A DNA stretch of 64,000 bases from Bradyrhizobium sp. B124 (GTDB lineage Bacteria > Pseudomonadota > Alphaproteobacteria > Rhizobiales > Xanthobacteraceae), in the NCBI RefSeq assembly GCF_038967635.1, contig NZ_CP152413.1:2046001-2110000 (forward strand), in the 5' to 3' direction. Positions 42,819 to 51,250 of the stretch are shown here, piece by piece (position 1 is the stretch's first letter; each line of letters begins with the position of its first letter). The notes beneath the pieces were generated by a model, which was not told the origin of the DNA, made no database searches, and saw nothing but the letters and a program-made list of their open reading frames with translations. Made by a program: the position numbers and the translations under genes.

Positions 42819-43037
42819 TCAGCCCTGCTCGCCCAGATCTTCTTCCAGGATCGCCATCTGGAACTGGAACGAGCGATCATCGTCCTCGTCGTCGACGAAC
42901 AGCACGCCGATGAACTCCTCGCCGATATAGACCTCGGCCGAGTCGTCCTTCTTGGGCCGCGGCACCACGCGGATCTTGGGATTGCTGAACACGCGTTTGA
43001 GATACGCGTCGAGCTTCCTGACTTCCTGTACGTCCAC
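42819..43037 (-). CDS. DUF3126 family protein
   Basis: 72 residues with the family body VRKLDAYLKRVFSNPKIRV, AEVYIGEEFIGVLFVDDEDDDRSFQFQMAIL. Its size and sequence are typical of this small alphaproteobacterial family of unknown function. GTG 43037 is chosen because GGAG lies six bases upstream; TTG 43049 would add four residues. It lies downstream of cysE on the same strand. Confidence 0.88.
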   Translation of the reverse strand: MDVQEVRKLDAYLKRVFSNPKIRVVPRPKKDDSAEVYIGEEFIGVLFVDDEDDDRSFQFQMAILEEDLGEQG

Positions 43038-43175
43038 AGCCGTCTCCAATCGGGTCGATGATTTTCGGGGGAGTTTTAGGACGAGACGGCAAAGATCGCC
43101 AGAGCCTTTTCAGGCTTTGGCGACGTGATGTTGCGCACACGCTAAAGCGCGGTACCGATCAGAAAGCGAGTGAAA

Positions 43176-44003
43176 TCAAAGCCCGATCGCATTGAGCATC
43201 TGGTCCATGGTGCGCGACGGCTCGGCACAGCCGGCCTCGCCGACGATTTTCGCCGGCACGCCCGCGACCGTGACGTTGTGCGGCACGGGCTTGACCACGA
43301 CTGAGCCCGCCGCGATCCGCGCGCAATGACCGATCTCGATATTGCCGAGGATCTTGGCGCCGGCGCCGATCAGCACGCCGTGGCGGATCTTCGGATGGCG
43401 ATCCTCGTTCTCCTTGCCGGTGCCGCCGAGCGTAACGCCATGCAGGATCGAGACATCGTCGTCGATGACGGCGGTCTCGCCGCAGACGAAACCGGTGGCG
43501 TGATCGAGGAAGATGCCGCGGCCGATCCTGGCCGCCGGATTGATGTCGGTCTGGAACACCGCCGACGAGCGGCTCTGCAGGTAGAAGGCAAAATCCTTGC
43601 GGCCCTTCTGATAGAGCCAGTGCGCGAGACGATGGGTCTGCAGCGCGTGGAAGCCCTTGAAGTAGAGCAAGGGATCGATGAAGCGCGAGGTCGCGGGATC
43701 GCGGTCATAGACGGCGACGAGATCGGCGCGGAAGGCGTTGCCGATATCGGGCTCATCGCGCAATGCCTCACCATAAGTCTGGCGGATCAGGTCGCCCGAC
43801 AGCGCGGCGTGGTCGAGCCGATCGGCAATGCGATGGACCACGGAATCTTCCAGGCGCTCATGATGCAACACGGTCGCATAGATGAAGGATGCGAGCTCCG
43901 GCTCGCGGCGCAGGATGTCTTCCGCCTCGCCGCGGATTCGATCCCAGATCGGATCGAGTGCCGCGAGCTTCGCCCCCTGCGGATTGACCTGATGAACTGC
44001 CAT
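43176..44003 (-). CDS. cysE: Serine O-acetyltransferase
   Basis: 275 residues. The N-terminal helical domain (LASFIYATVLHHERLEDSV, DPATSRFIDPLLYFKGFHALQTHR) is typical of CysE. The left-handed beta helix follows with GRGIFLDHATGFVCGETAVI, carrying the catalytic-region Asp-His, and with HGVTLGGTGK. It makes O-acetylserine from serine and acetyl-CoA, the committed step of cysteine synthesis, and normally forms a complex with CysK through its C-terminal Ile. Here the C-terminus is LNAIGL, ending in Leu rather than Ile. 138 bases upstream of DUF3126. Confidence 0.95.
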   Translation of the reverse strand: MAVHQVNPQGAKLAALDPIWDRIRGEAEDILRREPELASFIYATVLHHERLEDSVVHRIADRLDHAALSGDLIRQTYGEALRDEPDIGNAFRADLVAVYDRDPATSRFIDPLLYFKGFHALQTHRLAHWLYQKGRKDFAFYLQSRSSAVFQTDINPAARIGRGIFLDHATGFVCGETAVIDDDVSILHGVTLGGTGKENEDRHPKIRHGVLIGAGAKILGNIEIGHCARIAAGSVVVKPVPHNVTVAGVPAKIVGEAGCAEPSRTMDQMLNAIGL

Positions 44004-44185
44004 AGCTGCTCTCGCAATTCGGTTGTTCTGATGTGCGTTATAGCACGGTGAACCCAGCGCGTCCCGGGAAGGCTCGGTACGGTAAACCCCAGCCGAACGC
44101 CCCCGGGCCGACGTCTAGGGGAGTTGGTCGGGATTTTGCCGAAATCAAGCCGTGCTTCTGCAACTATTGGCGGATTTCGTCCCGA

Positions 44186-45718
44186 GTGTGGTTTTGGGCA
44201 TGGTCGGCCCCAATAAAAGGGGGAAATACCATCAATACCCGGACGTTACGTGGGCGCCTGACCGATGCACGGTCGGTCTGGATCGCCACCATTGCCATTC
44301 CCCTCCTGCTGCTCGCGCCTGCCATCTGGAACGGCTATCCACTGCTCCAATGGGATACCGGCGGCTATCTGGCACGCTGGTACGAGGGCTACCTGGTGCC
44401 GAGCCGGTCCACGGTGTTCGGCATCTACCTCCATGTCGGTGAGACATCGGGCTTCTGGCTCAACCTCGGCATCCAGACCCTGGCGACGCTGTGGATCCTG
44501 CAACTGACCCTACGCATGCTCGAGCTCGCCCGGCCGGCCCGGCTGATCGCGATCAGCCTCGCACTGATCGCCACCACCGCCCTGCCCTGGCTCGCCAGCA
44601 TGCTGCTGACCGACATCTTTGCCGGCCTCTCGGTGCTCGCGCTCTTTATCCTCGTCCTGCACGGCGAGCGGATTTCGACGCTCGAGAAGGCGGTGCTGTT
44701 CGGTTTCATCGCGTTTTCCGCCGCCACGCACAGCGCGACGCTCGCGGTGCTGCTCGGTCTGTGCTGCGTCGGCTGGATGCTGCGTCCGTGGCTCGGCCGC
44801 CGCGTCCCGGTCGCGGGGCTCATGCAAGGCAGCCTGACCATCGTCACCGCCGCCGTGATGCTGCTGGCGGCGAACTTCGCGCTGTCGGGTCAGCTTGCCT
44901 GGACACCCGGCGGCTATGGCGTCGCCTTCGGCCGCATGCTGCAGGATGGCATCGTCGCGCAATATCTGCGCGATCATTGCGCCAAGGAGAACCTGAAGCT
45001 GTGTCCCTATCGCGACAAGTTGCCGCCGACCGCCGACGACTTCCTGTGGGGTCACAGCATGTTCAACACGCTCGGCCGCTTTCAGGGACTGAATGACGAG
45101 ATGGGCCACATCGTGGTGCGTTCGCTGGCCGAATATCCGACATGGCAGGCCAGGGCGGCGCTGACGGCAACCGCCGACCAGCTGTTGGATGTCGCGACCG
45201 GCGAAGGCTCCTCGGGCTGGATCCCGCATACCTACGGCATCATCGAGCGCTATATTCCCAAGCAGGTCGCGCCGATGCGCGCCGCGCGGCAACAACAATG
45301 GGCCCTCGACTTCACCGCGATCAATCGCATCCACGTGCCGGTCGCGCTGGCCTCGATGCTCCTGGTCGTGATCCTGTTCGGCCGCGGACTGTGGCAGCGG
45401 CGGCTCGACGATTTGACGCTGCTGGCGGGCACGGTGACGCTCGCTTTGCTCGGCAATGCCGCCGTCTGTGGCGTGATCTCGGGGCCGCACGACCGCTATG
45501 GCGCGCGCATGGTGTGGGTCGCGACCTTCGTGGTGCTGATCGCGGCGGCGCGCGCCTTCGCCAAGGACGATGCCGAGAACGATGCCGACGAGCTATTTTC
45601 GCCGCGACAGGAAGTCGATGACGCCGGTCTTGTAGACCTTGTCACCGACCGCCCGCATGTGGTCGCGGTTCGGAATGTCGAGCACCTGCGAACCCGGAAT
45701 GATCCGGCCAAGCGCTGA
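44186..45718 (+). CDS. Polytopic membrane protein, glycosyltransferase-like
   Basis: About 510 residues with 9-11 predicted membrane helices. The first extracytoplasmic loop carries PLLQWDTGGYLARWYEGYL, a pattern resembling the acidic loop of GT-C/PMT-type transferases, but no family is certain. The start is unclear. GTG 44186 is the nearest canonical codon, but AAAAGGGGG at 44215-44223 lies seven bases before an in-frame ATC (44231), where the sequence NTRTLRGRLTDARSVW begins. The last 126 bases overlap the convergent hydrolase gene, and the final 40 residues look non-conserved, so the natural stop may have been lost. Confidence 0.7.
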   Translation: MWFWAWSAPIKGGNTINTRTLRGRLTDARSVWIATIAIPLLLLAPAIWNGYPLLQWDTGGYLARWYEGYLVPSRSTVFGIYLHVGETSGFWLNLGIQTLATLWILQLTLRMLELARPARLIAISLALIATTALPWLASMLLTDIFAGLSVLALFILVLHGERISTLEKAVLFGFIAFSAATHSATLAVLLGLCCVGWMLRPWLGRRVPVAGLMQGSLTIVTAAVMLLAANFALSGQLAWTPGGYGVAFGRMLQDGIVAQYLRDHCAKENLKLCPYRDKLPPTADDFLWGHSMFNTLGRFQGLNDEMGHIVVRSLAEYPTWQARAALTATADQLLDVATGEGSSGWIPHTYGIIERYIPKQVAPMRAARQQQWALDFTAINRIHVPVALASMLLVVILFGRGLWQRRLDDLTLLAGTVTLALLGNAAVCGVISGPHDRYGARMVWVATFVVLIAAARAFAKDDAENDADELFSPRQEVDDAGLVDLVTDRPHVVAVRNVEHLRTRNDPAKR

Positions 45719-46345
45719 CGCCGAGCCTGCGATCTCATCGTTGGTGCCGACCGCGATCAGGACCGGCACGCGGATCCCGGCGGCCTCCTCGCGCGTCATC
45801 AGGCGGCGCGAGCCGCGCAGGCAGGCGGCGAGCGCGCGGCGGTCGGAACGGGTCTGATCGGCGAAGGCGCGGAAGGTGCGGCCGACCGGATCGGTGACAT
45901 CGTCGAGCGACGGCGCCTCCAGCGCCAGCGCGACGGCCTCGCCGGGGCCGCCGCCCTCGATCAGCCCGATACCGATGCCGCCGAGGATCGCCGAACGCAC
46001 CCGATCGGAATTTTCACGCGCCAGGATCGCCGTCATCCGCGAGCCCAGCGAATAGCCCATGATGTCGGCGCGCGCGATTCCGAGATGATCCATCAGCGCG
46101 ATCACGTCGCTTGCCATGGTCGCGATCTCGTACTGCGCGACATCGTAGAGCTTGGCGGATTCACCGTGGCCGCGATTGTCGAGCGCGATGACGCGGCGGC
46201 CGGCCTTGACGAGCTCCGACACCCAGGTCGGATAGATCCAGTTGACGTTCTTGCTCGACGCAAAGCCGTGCACGAGCACGATCGGCTCGCCCGCGCCTTC
46301 GTCGATATAGGCAATCTCAACATCGCCGTGATGGAAACTCGGCAT
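45593..46345 (-). CDS. Alpha/beta hydrolase
   Basis: 250 residues. The oxyanion region is VLVHGFASSKN (about 24), the nucleophile elbow GYSLGS (about Ser98), the acid in AVGTNDEIAG (about 200) and the His in NRDHMRAVG (about 230). It is of the haloperoxidase/esterase type; the substrate is unknown. Its 3' end overlaps the convergent membrane gene by 126 bases. Confidence 0.88.
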   Translation of the reverse strand: MPSFHHGDVEIAYIDEGAGEPIVLVHGFASSKNVNWIYPTWVSELVKAGRRVIALDNRGHGESAKLYDVAQYEIATMASDVIALMDHLGIARADIMGYSLGSRMTAILARENSDRVRSAILGGIGIGLIEGGGPGEAVALALEAPSLDDVTDPVGRTFRAFADQTRSDRRALAACLRGSRRLMTREEAAGIRVPVLIAVGTNDEIAGSASALGRIIPGSQVLDIPNRDHMRAVGDKVYKTGVIDFLSRRK

Positions 46346-46409
46346 CTTCGATTCCGTTTTTTCTTGGGACTTAGGATTTGGGATTTGCGATCGACCGGCG
46401 ACCGCAAGC

Positions 46410-47555
46410 TTAGCGTGAAACCTGGCCTTGGGCGGGCATACTCGCCAGCGCGGCCTGCGCGGTCATCTGCCGCTTCAGCCGCAGCGCCTTGCTGCGTCTG
46501 AGCCACCACGCCGTGGTTCGCTCGGTGGTGGCCTTGATCGACGACAGGAAGCCGAACAGTGCGAACAGCGCGCCAAACAGCCACATGGTGAGATTGAATG
46601 TGCCGGCCACGAGCAGCAGCGCGCCGCGGCCGAGCAGTTTGATGATCGCGCGGGTCTGGCCGCCCTTCACGTCCGCGAGGCGGGCCGCGCGCGCGATCTC
46701 CTGCGGGTTTTCCGCGACCTTCAGCGTGTCCCGCGCGGCACGAACCCCGGCCGCCTCGCCGATGCGCCCGACGTCCTTGGCGACGCGCACCAGCGCGCCG
46801 GCCTTCTCGGCGCGGAATGCCGCGCGGATCGCGGTTGCAGTTTCCGCCGGCCGCAGCACCGAGCCGGACGCGACCGCCTCACGCAGCGCCGGCTGATCGA
46901 CCACCTCGCGGGTCGAGCGCCCGGCCCATTCGATCATCCCCTCACTCAGCCGTCCGGCCTTGCGCGTATCCTTGACCAGCGTCAATCCGGCGCGCAGCGG
47001 CGCGGCGCCGCCGACCGACACATAGGTAGCCGCAGTCACGGCGAGCCCGGCGGCCGCGAGGCCAAGCACCAATCGGTCGGTGTCCTCGCCCATCACGAGA
47101 TGCTTGCCCTCGCGCACGACGTCCCTGACGTCACCGAACACGAACAGATCGCCCGCGACCGTGCCGGACAGGCTTGCGACATCGTCGGCATTGCCGGTCA
47201 CGAGGCCGGTGGCAAATCCCTTGGCGAAATGTGCGGTGGACGATTGCTCGGCGCGCGCGTCGTCGACGCGCTTTGTGAGTTCATCACTGAGCGCGATGTT
47301 CTTCTCGCTTGCGAGCGCGACAAAGCTCGCCGCAAGATCGGCATCTCCGGAGGCGAGCGCCGCCTCGATATTGTCCGATATCAACGCCGGGTTGTTGCGC
47401 AGGACGGAATTGAGCCTGAGATCGACAAGCACAGCCGGATCGTTCCGCGCTGACAGCACCGTTCCGGCGTCGCGGGCGTGCGGCCAAATGGCCGCACCCA
47501 CGGCAGCGCTCGCTGCCAGGCCGGCCACCGCCAAACTGAGGCGCACCCCGTTCAT
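46410..47555 (-). CDS. Membrane protein, unknown
   Basis: 381 residues. A signal-anchor (LSLAVAGLAASAAVGAA) precedes a helical extracytoplasmic part with repeated Ala-rich helices (NPALISDNIEAALASGDADLAA). A hydrophobic pair lies near residues 165-190 and another near 320-345 (GALLLVAGTFNLTMWLFGALFALFGFL). The C-terminal tail is Lys/Arg-rich. Conserved in bradyrhizobia in my recollection, but without a named family or role. The ATG at 47555 directly precedes the anchor. Confidence 0.72.
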   Translation of the reverse strand: MNGVRLSLAVAGLAASAAVGAAIWPHARDAGTVLSARNDPAVLVDLRLNSVLRNNPALISDNIEAALASGDADLAASFVALASEKNIALSDELTKRVDDARAEQSSTAHFAKGFATGLVTGNADDVASLSGTVAGDLFVFGDVRDVVREGKHLVMGEDTDRLVLGLAAAGLAVTAATYVSVGGAAPLRAGLTLVKDTRKAGRLSEGMIEWAGRSTREVVDQPALREAVASGSVLRPAETATAIRAAFRAEKAGALVRVAKDVGRIGEAAGVRAARDTLKVAENPQEIARAARLADVKGGQTRAIIKLLGRGALLLVAGTFNLTMWLFGALFALFGFLSSIKATTERTTAWWLRRSKALRLKRQMTAQAALASMPAQGQVSR

Positions 47556-47804
47556 TCCGCTTGAAACCTCAAGTTTAATTCGCCTTGTTCAGCTCGCCTT
47601 GGAAATAGTGTGCCGTTTTTGCGACACAACGGCTCCGACCAAAGAAGGGCTTCTCTGGGACGACAAGATTGTGTCGAATTTGCATGAGCAAATGAGCCAT
47701 CGGGGCTCTAGGAATCAACTGTTCCCGCCAGTATGGTGCGCGGCATTTCGCGATGTCGCATGCTGTTGATTGCGTCTGCCCATCGTTGCCACCAAGGTGA
47801 GAAT

Positions 47805-48050
47805 ATGTCCGACCACGTCGTCCCGCACTTCCATAACGATGCCGGTGTCTCGGTGATCGAGATCGGGTCGCAGGAGTTCATGTGCGTGGGCGCCAACCCT
47901 CCGTTCGACCATCCGCACGTGTTCCTCGACCTCGGCAACGACAGCGAGATCATCTGCCCGTACTGTTCGACACTCTATCGCTTCGCGTCCGACCTCGCTG
48001 CCGGCGAAGCACGGCCGCCGGAATGCGTGCTGAAAGACAAGGTCGCCTGA
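47805..48050 (+). CDS. CHCC-type zinc-finger protein
   Basis: 81 residues of the zf-CHCC family (PF10276). The ligand set is visible as FMCVGANPPFDHPHVFLDL (Cys and His) and IICPYCSTLYRF (Cys-x2-Cys). The family is related to the NDUFS6 subunit of respiratory complex I, but free-standing copies have no proven role. AAGGTGAG precedes the ATG. The monooxygenase starts seven bases after the stop, so they form an operon. Confidence 0.9.
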   Translation: MSDHVVPHFHNDAGVSVIEIGSQEFMCVGANPPFDHPHVFLDLGNDSEIICPYCSTLYRFASDLAAGEARPPECVLKDKVA

Positions 48051-48057
48051 CCGCTCC

Positions 48058-49260
48058 GTGGCGCTGACGCGAACCGTCATCGTTGCCGGCGCCGGGATCG
48101 GAGGACTGACGGCGTCGCTGACCCTGGCGGCACAGGGCTTTCGCGTCGTCGTGCTGGAAAAGGCCGAGCGGCTCGAGGAAGCCGGCGCCGGCATCCAGCT
48201 CTCTCCCAATGCCAGCCGCATCCTGGTCGAGCTCGGGCTCAAGGAACCGCTGGCGCGGCGCGCGGTCACGCCGGAATCCGTCAACATCCTGAGCGCGCGG
48301 GCCGGTAGCGAGATTGCGCGGATGCCGCTCGGCCGGGCCGCCGAGTTCCGCGCCGGTGCCCCCTATTGGGTGATCCACCGCGCGGATCTGCAGGCCGCGT
48401 TGCAGGCCGCCGTCAACGACCATCCCGATATCGATCTGCGGCTCGGCTGCCAGTTCGAGGACGTGACCAAGCACGCCAAGGGGCTGACGGTGGTGCAGCG
48501 CCGCGACAACGCACGGCATGAGGAATTGGCGGTTGCGCTGATCGGCGCGGACGGCATCTGGTCGTCGGTCCGCGGACATTTGTTTCCGGATGTACAACCG
48601 CAATTCTCCGGCCTGATCGCCTGGCGCGGCACGCTGGACGCGACCGCCCTGCCGCGTGAATACACCGCGCCGCGCGTGCAGCTGTGGATGGGGCCGGACG
48701 CGCATCTCGTGGCCTATCCGATCTCGGCCGGCCGTCAGGTCAACGTGGTCGCGATCGTGTCGGGCACCTGGAACCGGCCGGGCTGGAGCGCGCCCGGCGA
48801 CATCAACGAGATCAAGGGCGCGTTCGCTACCGCGCGCTGGCCCGCCACGGCGCGGATGCTGATCGGCGCGGTCGACGGCTGGCGCAAGTGGGCGCTGTTC
48901 ACCCTGCCCGACATCGGCCGCTGGAGCGAAGGCGCAGTGACGCTGCTCGGCGACGCCGCGCATGCGATGCTGCCGTTTGCCGCGCAAGGCGCCGGCATGG
49001 CGATCGAGGATGCGGCTGTGCTCGCCAAGGCGTTGGCCGACTGCACCGGCGAAAACACCGCAGGCATTCCCGCCGCGTTGAAGCGCTACGCCGAGATGCG
49101 GCGCGGGCGCGTGCTGAAGGTGCAGCGCATGGCGCGGCAGCAGGGCCGCATCTATCATTTGAGCGGACCCTTAGCGATCGCGCGCGATCTTGCGATCCGC
49201 GCCATCGGTCCGCAGCGCATGCTGGCGCGGCAGGACTGGATCTACGACTGGCGCGCCTGA
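48058..49260 (+). CDS. FAD-dependent monooxygenase (salicylate-hydroxylase-like)
   Basis: 400 residues of the UbiH/salicylate hydroxylase class. GAGIGGLTASLTLA (about 10-23) binds FAD, IGADGIWSSVR is the DG motif (about 163), and LLGDAAHAMLPFAAQGAGMAIEDA is the second FAD motif (about 298-320). It should hydroxylate an aromatic or quinone-type ring. The GTG start lies seven bases after the zinc-finger gene. This pairing recurs in rhizobia in my recollection and may point to ubiquinone-type chemistry, which remains untested. Confidence 0.88.
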   Translation: MALTRTVIVAGAGIGGLTASLTLAAQGFRVVVLEKAERLEEAGAGIQLSPNASRILVELGLKEPLARRAVTPESVNILSARAGSEIARMPLGRAAEFRAGAPYWVIHRADLQAALQAAVNDHPDIDLRLGCQFEDVTKHAKGLTVVQRRDNARHEELAVALIGADGIWSSVRGHLFPDVQPQFSGLIAWRGTLDATALPREYTAPRVQLWMGPDAHLVAYPISAGRQVNVVAIVSGTWNRPGWSAPGDINEIKGAFATARWPATARMLIGAVDGWRKWALFTLPDIGRWSEGAVTLLGDAAHAMLPFAAQGAGMAIEDAAVLAKALADCTGENTAGIPAALKRYAEMRRGRVLKVQRMARQQGRIYHLSGPLAIARDLAIRAIGPQRMLARQDWIYDWRA

Positions 49261-49312
49261 GCCGAGCGCGCCTGCCCGCACACCGCTACCGGCTCTTCCG
49301 GAAACGCTGACT

Positions 49313-49747
49313 TTAGTGAACGAGGCCTCGCGGCGCGCGCGGGCCGTTTGCCCCCGCCGCAGGCGCCACAGGTGCGGCCGCCGCCGGCGTGTCTGGCGGG
49401 CTCTCATGGCACTTGTTGGCGCGCCAGGCCTGATCCGCAAGCCTCTGCTGGGCGTGGATCGAGATCAGCTCGTTGCGATAGACCATCTCGGAGACCACGG
49501 TACCGCCGACGCCGGTCTCCGCCTTGGCCATCAACTTTTCCTGATCCGTCGCGCGAGACGTGAGATTCTTGCGCTCGGTTTCGAGCTGCTTGCAATCATA
49601 CAAATCGTATTTGGCGGGATCGGCGAATGCCGACGGCACGCTGTCGCCGATCTGCGCGCAGCCGGAAACGCCCGCAGCCGAGGCGAGCAGCGCAACGATG
49701 GCTGCCGCGCGCGACAGATTTGGGCGGCGTGGGAGACGAACAGACAT
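49313..49747 (-). CDS. Predicted lipoprotein
   Basis: 144 residues. The signal (about 1-30; AAAIVALLASAAG) ends in a lipobox VSGC, so the mature protein should be lipid-anchored. The mature part is a helical, charged segment (LYDCKQLETERKNLTSRATDQEKLMAKAE) with a Cys pair. The tail is Ala/Pro-rich. Not recognised as a named family. Convergent with the monooxygenase. Confidence 0.78.
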   Translation of the reverse strand: MSVRLPRRPNLSRAAAIVALLASAAGVSGCAQIGDSVPSAFADPAKYDLYDCKQLETERKNLTSRATDQEKLMAKAETGVGGTVVSEMVYRNELISIHAQQRLADQAWRANKCHESPPDTPAAAAPVAPAAGANGPRAPRGLVH

Positions 49748-50103
49748 TCAGCTTTCTTAGTCCGACAGTGTTGAGATTGCCTAAAGCAGCCGCCGGTGTC
49801 CGGATTGAGGCTCAATCGCGGCGGCGCGCTGCTTATCCCAATGCTCGGCTGCCGAGGCAAATGGAATTGCAAGCCGCAGGTTAAGCCTTTGAAAGCGCGC
49901 GTGGTAGTAGCGGATAGCGGAGCTAGGCCAAGAAGACGAGCGCCCCGTATTTTCGAAAGTTGCTCGCGCGCGGATCGGCACTAACGTCGTTCACTCAGCC
50001 GGCCCGCGACCGAAGGCGAGATCGCCGACGTGCTCCTCGACAGAAGGAAGCCCGCGCGGCGCAAGCTTGATGACCTGCCCGGCCGAAAGCAGCCGGCAGA
50101 TCT
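49748..50103. other. 356-base gap with a possible gene relic
   Basis: At 49985-50107 a forward frame reads SRPATEGEIADVLLDRRKPARRKLDDLPGRKQPADL then TAG. It looks like a charged protein C-terminus but has a stop just upstream and no start. The rest of the gap has no recognisable gene, repeat or strong hairpin. Confidence 0.3.
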
Positions 50104-51117
50104 CTAGGCCGCCGGTTGCGTGGATTTCCTGACGACCAGCTCAGGAGGAAGTACGACGTGCCGGATCTCGGCCGACCCGCTCTGGAGCATTTCGATCAGC
50201 ATTCTGGCGGCGATCCGCCCCATCTCGCGGTGCTCGATGCGCACGGTGGTGAGGGGGGGCGAGACGACATCCATGAGTGGCATGTCGTTGTGACCGACGA
50301 GCGAGAGATCCTCCGGGCACCGCAGGAGCCGCTCCTTCAGGGCGTCGAGGGCACCGATCGCCAGCAGGTCGTTCGCGGCAACGATCGCAGTCACCTGATG
50401 CGGCCCGCCGACGAGACGCGTCGCCGCCAGCGCGCCCCCTTCGCGCGTGTATCCCGCGGCTTCACGTATGACACCGGTCAATCCGTGCCGTGCCATCGCG
50501 CGCTCAAAGCCATCACGCCGCAGCGCGCCGGTTGATGTCGACAGCGGCCCTGCGATATGCGCAATGCGGCGGTGTCCGATATCGACGAGATGATCGACAG
50601 CGAGGCGCATTCCCATTTCGTCGTCCGAGACGACTGAGGAGACGCGATCGCGCGCTTCGGATCGGTTGACGAGGATCACGGGAACGCCGCGCCGGATACA
50701 GAAACCGACGAGTTCGTCATCCTGCGAAACCGTCGCTAGGATCAGGCCGTCGACCCGCTGGCTGAGCAGTCTCTCGGCAAAGAAGATCTGCTGCGACGAT
50801 ACATTGCCGGCGTCCGCAACGATCGGTGCGTAGCCTTCCGTAGAGAGAACCTCCGTAATGCCGCCAAGGATCGGAGCGAACACCGGATTGGTGATGTCGG
50901 GCAGCAGCACACCGACGAGATCGGATCGACCCAGTCGCAGGTTGGCGGCCAGCCGGTTCGGTTGATAGCCCAGCGCCTCCGCCTGGGCGGAGATCCTGTT
51001 GGCGACGTCGTCCGCGACCAAATGCCGTTTCTTGGGATCGAGGGCCCGCGACACGGTCGAAGGATGAACGCCGGCGGCGGCCGCGATCTGCTTGATTGTC
51101 GTGACAGGTCGATTCAC
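50104..51117 (-). CDS. LacI-family transcriptional regulator
   Basis: 337 residues. The N-terminal helix-turn-helix is TIKQIAAAAGVHPSTVSRALDPK (about 7-29), with a hinge helix at about 50-62 (YQPNRLAANLRLG). The periplasmic-binding-protein-like effector domain follows (LLPDITNPVFAPILGGITE ... IVAANDLLAIGALDAL). GTG 51117 is preferred because AGGAA lies eight bases upstream; the longer frame has no conserved N-terminus. It is divergent from the dioxygenase operon, with three matching operators between, so it almost certainly represses that operon and perhaps itself, and is relieved by an aromatic or sugar-like inducer. Confidence 0.93.
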   Translation of the reverse strand: MNRPVTTIKQIAAAAGVHPSTVSRALDPKKRHLVADDVANRISAQAEALGYQPNRLAANLRLGRSDLVGVLLPDITNPVFAPILGGITEVLSTEGYAPIVADAGNVSSQQIFFAERLLSQRVDGLILATVSQDDELVGFCIRRGVPVILVNRSEARDRVSSVVSDDEMGMRLAVDHLVDIGHRRIAHIAGPLSTSTGALRRDGFERAMARHGLTGVIREAAGYTREGGALAATRLVGGPHQVTAIVAANDLLAIGALDALKERLLRCPEDLSLVGHNDMPLMDVVSPPLTTVRIEHREMGRIAARMLIEMLQSGSAEIRHVVLPPELVVRKSTQPAA

Positions 51118-51170
51118 CCAGCGATTCCTGTTGCTTAGCTCATTCGCGCGAAATGAGCATAGCGCGTCCC

Positions 51171-51237
51171 TTGACTTATTGCAATCGATTGCAATATCAA
51201 CTGCAAACGATTGCATTCATGAGCGCAACCGTTTGCA
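51171..51237 (+). promoter_or_regulatory. Promoter with three LacI-type operators
   Basis: Site 1, TATTGCAATCGATTGCAATA (51177-51196), is a perfect 20-bp palindrome. Site 2, TGCAAACGATTGCA (51202-51215), has one mismatched pair. Site 3, GCAACCGTTTGC (51225-51236), also has one mismatched pair. All fit the LacI/GalR consensus TGCAAnCGnTTGCA. TTGACT at 51171-51176 is a -35 candidate, which places site 1 in the promoter spacer and site 2 near the transcription start, a repressing arrangement. Confidence 0.82.
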
Positions 51238-51250
51238 CAGGAGCACACCG

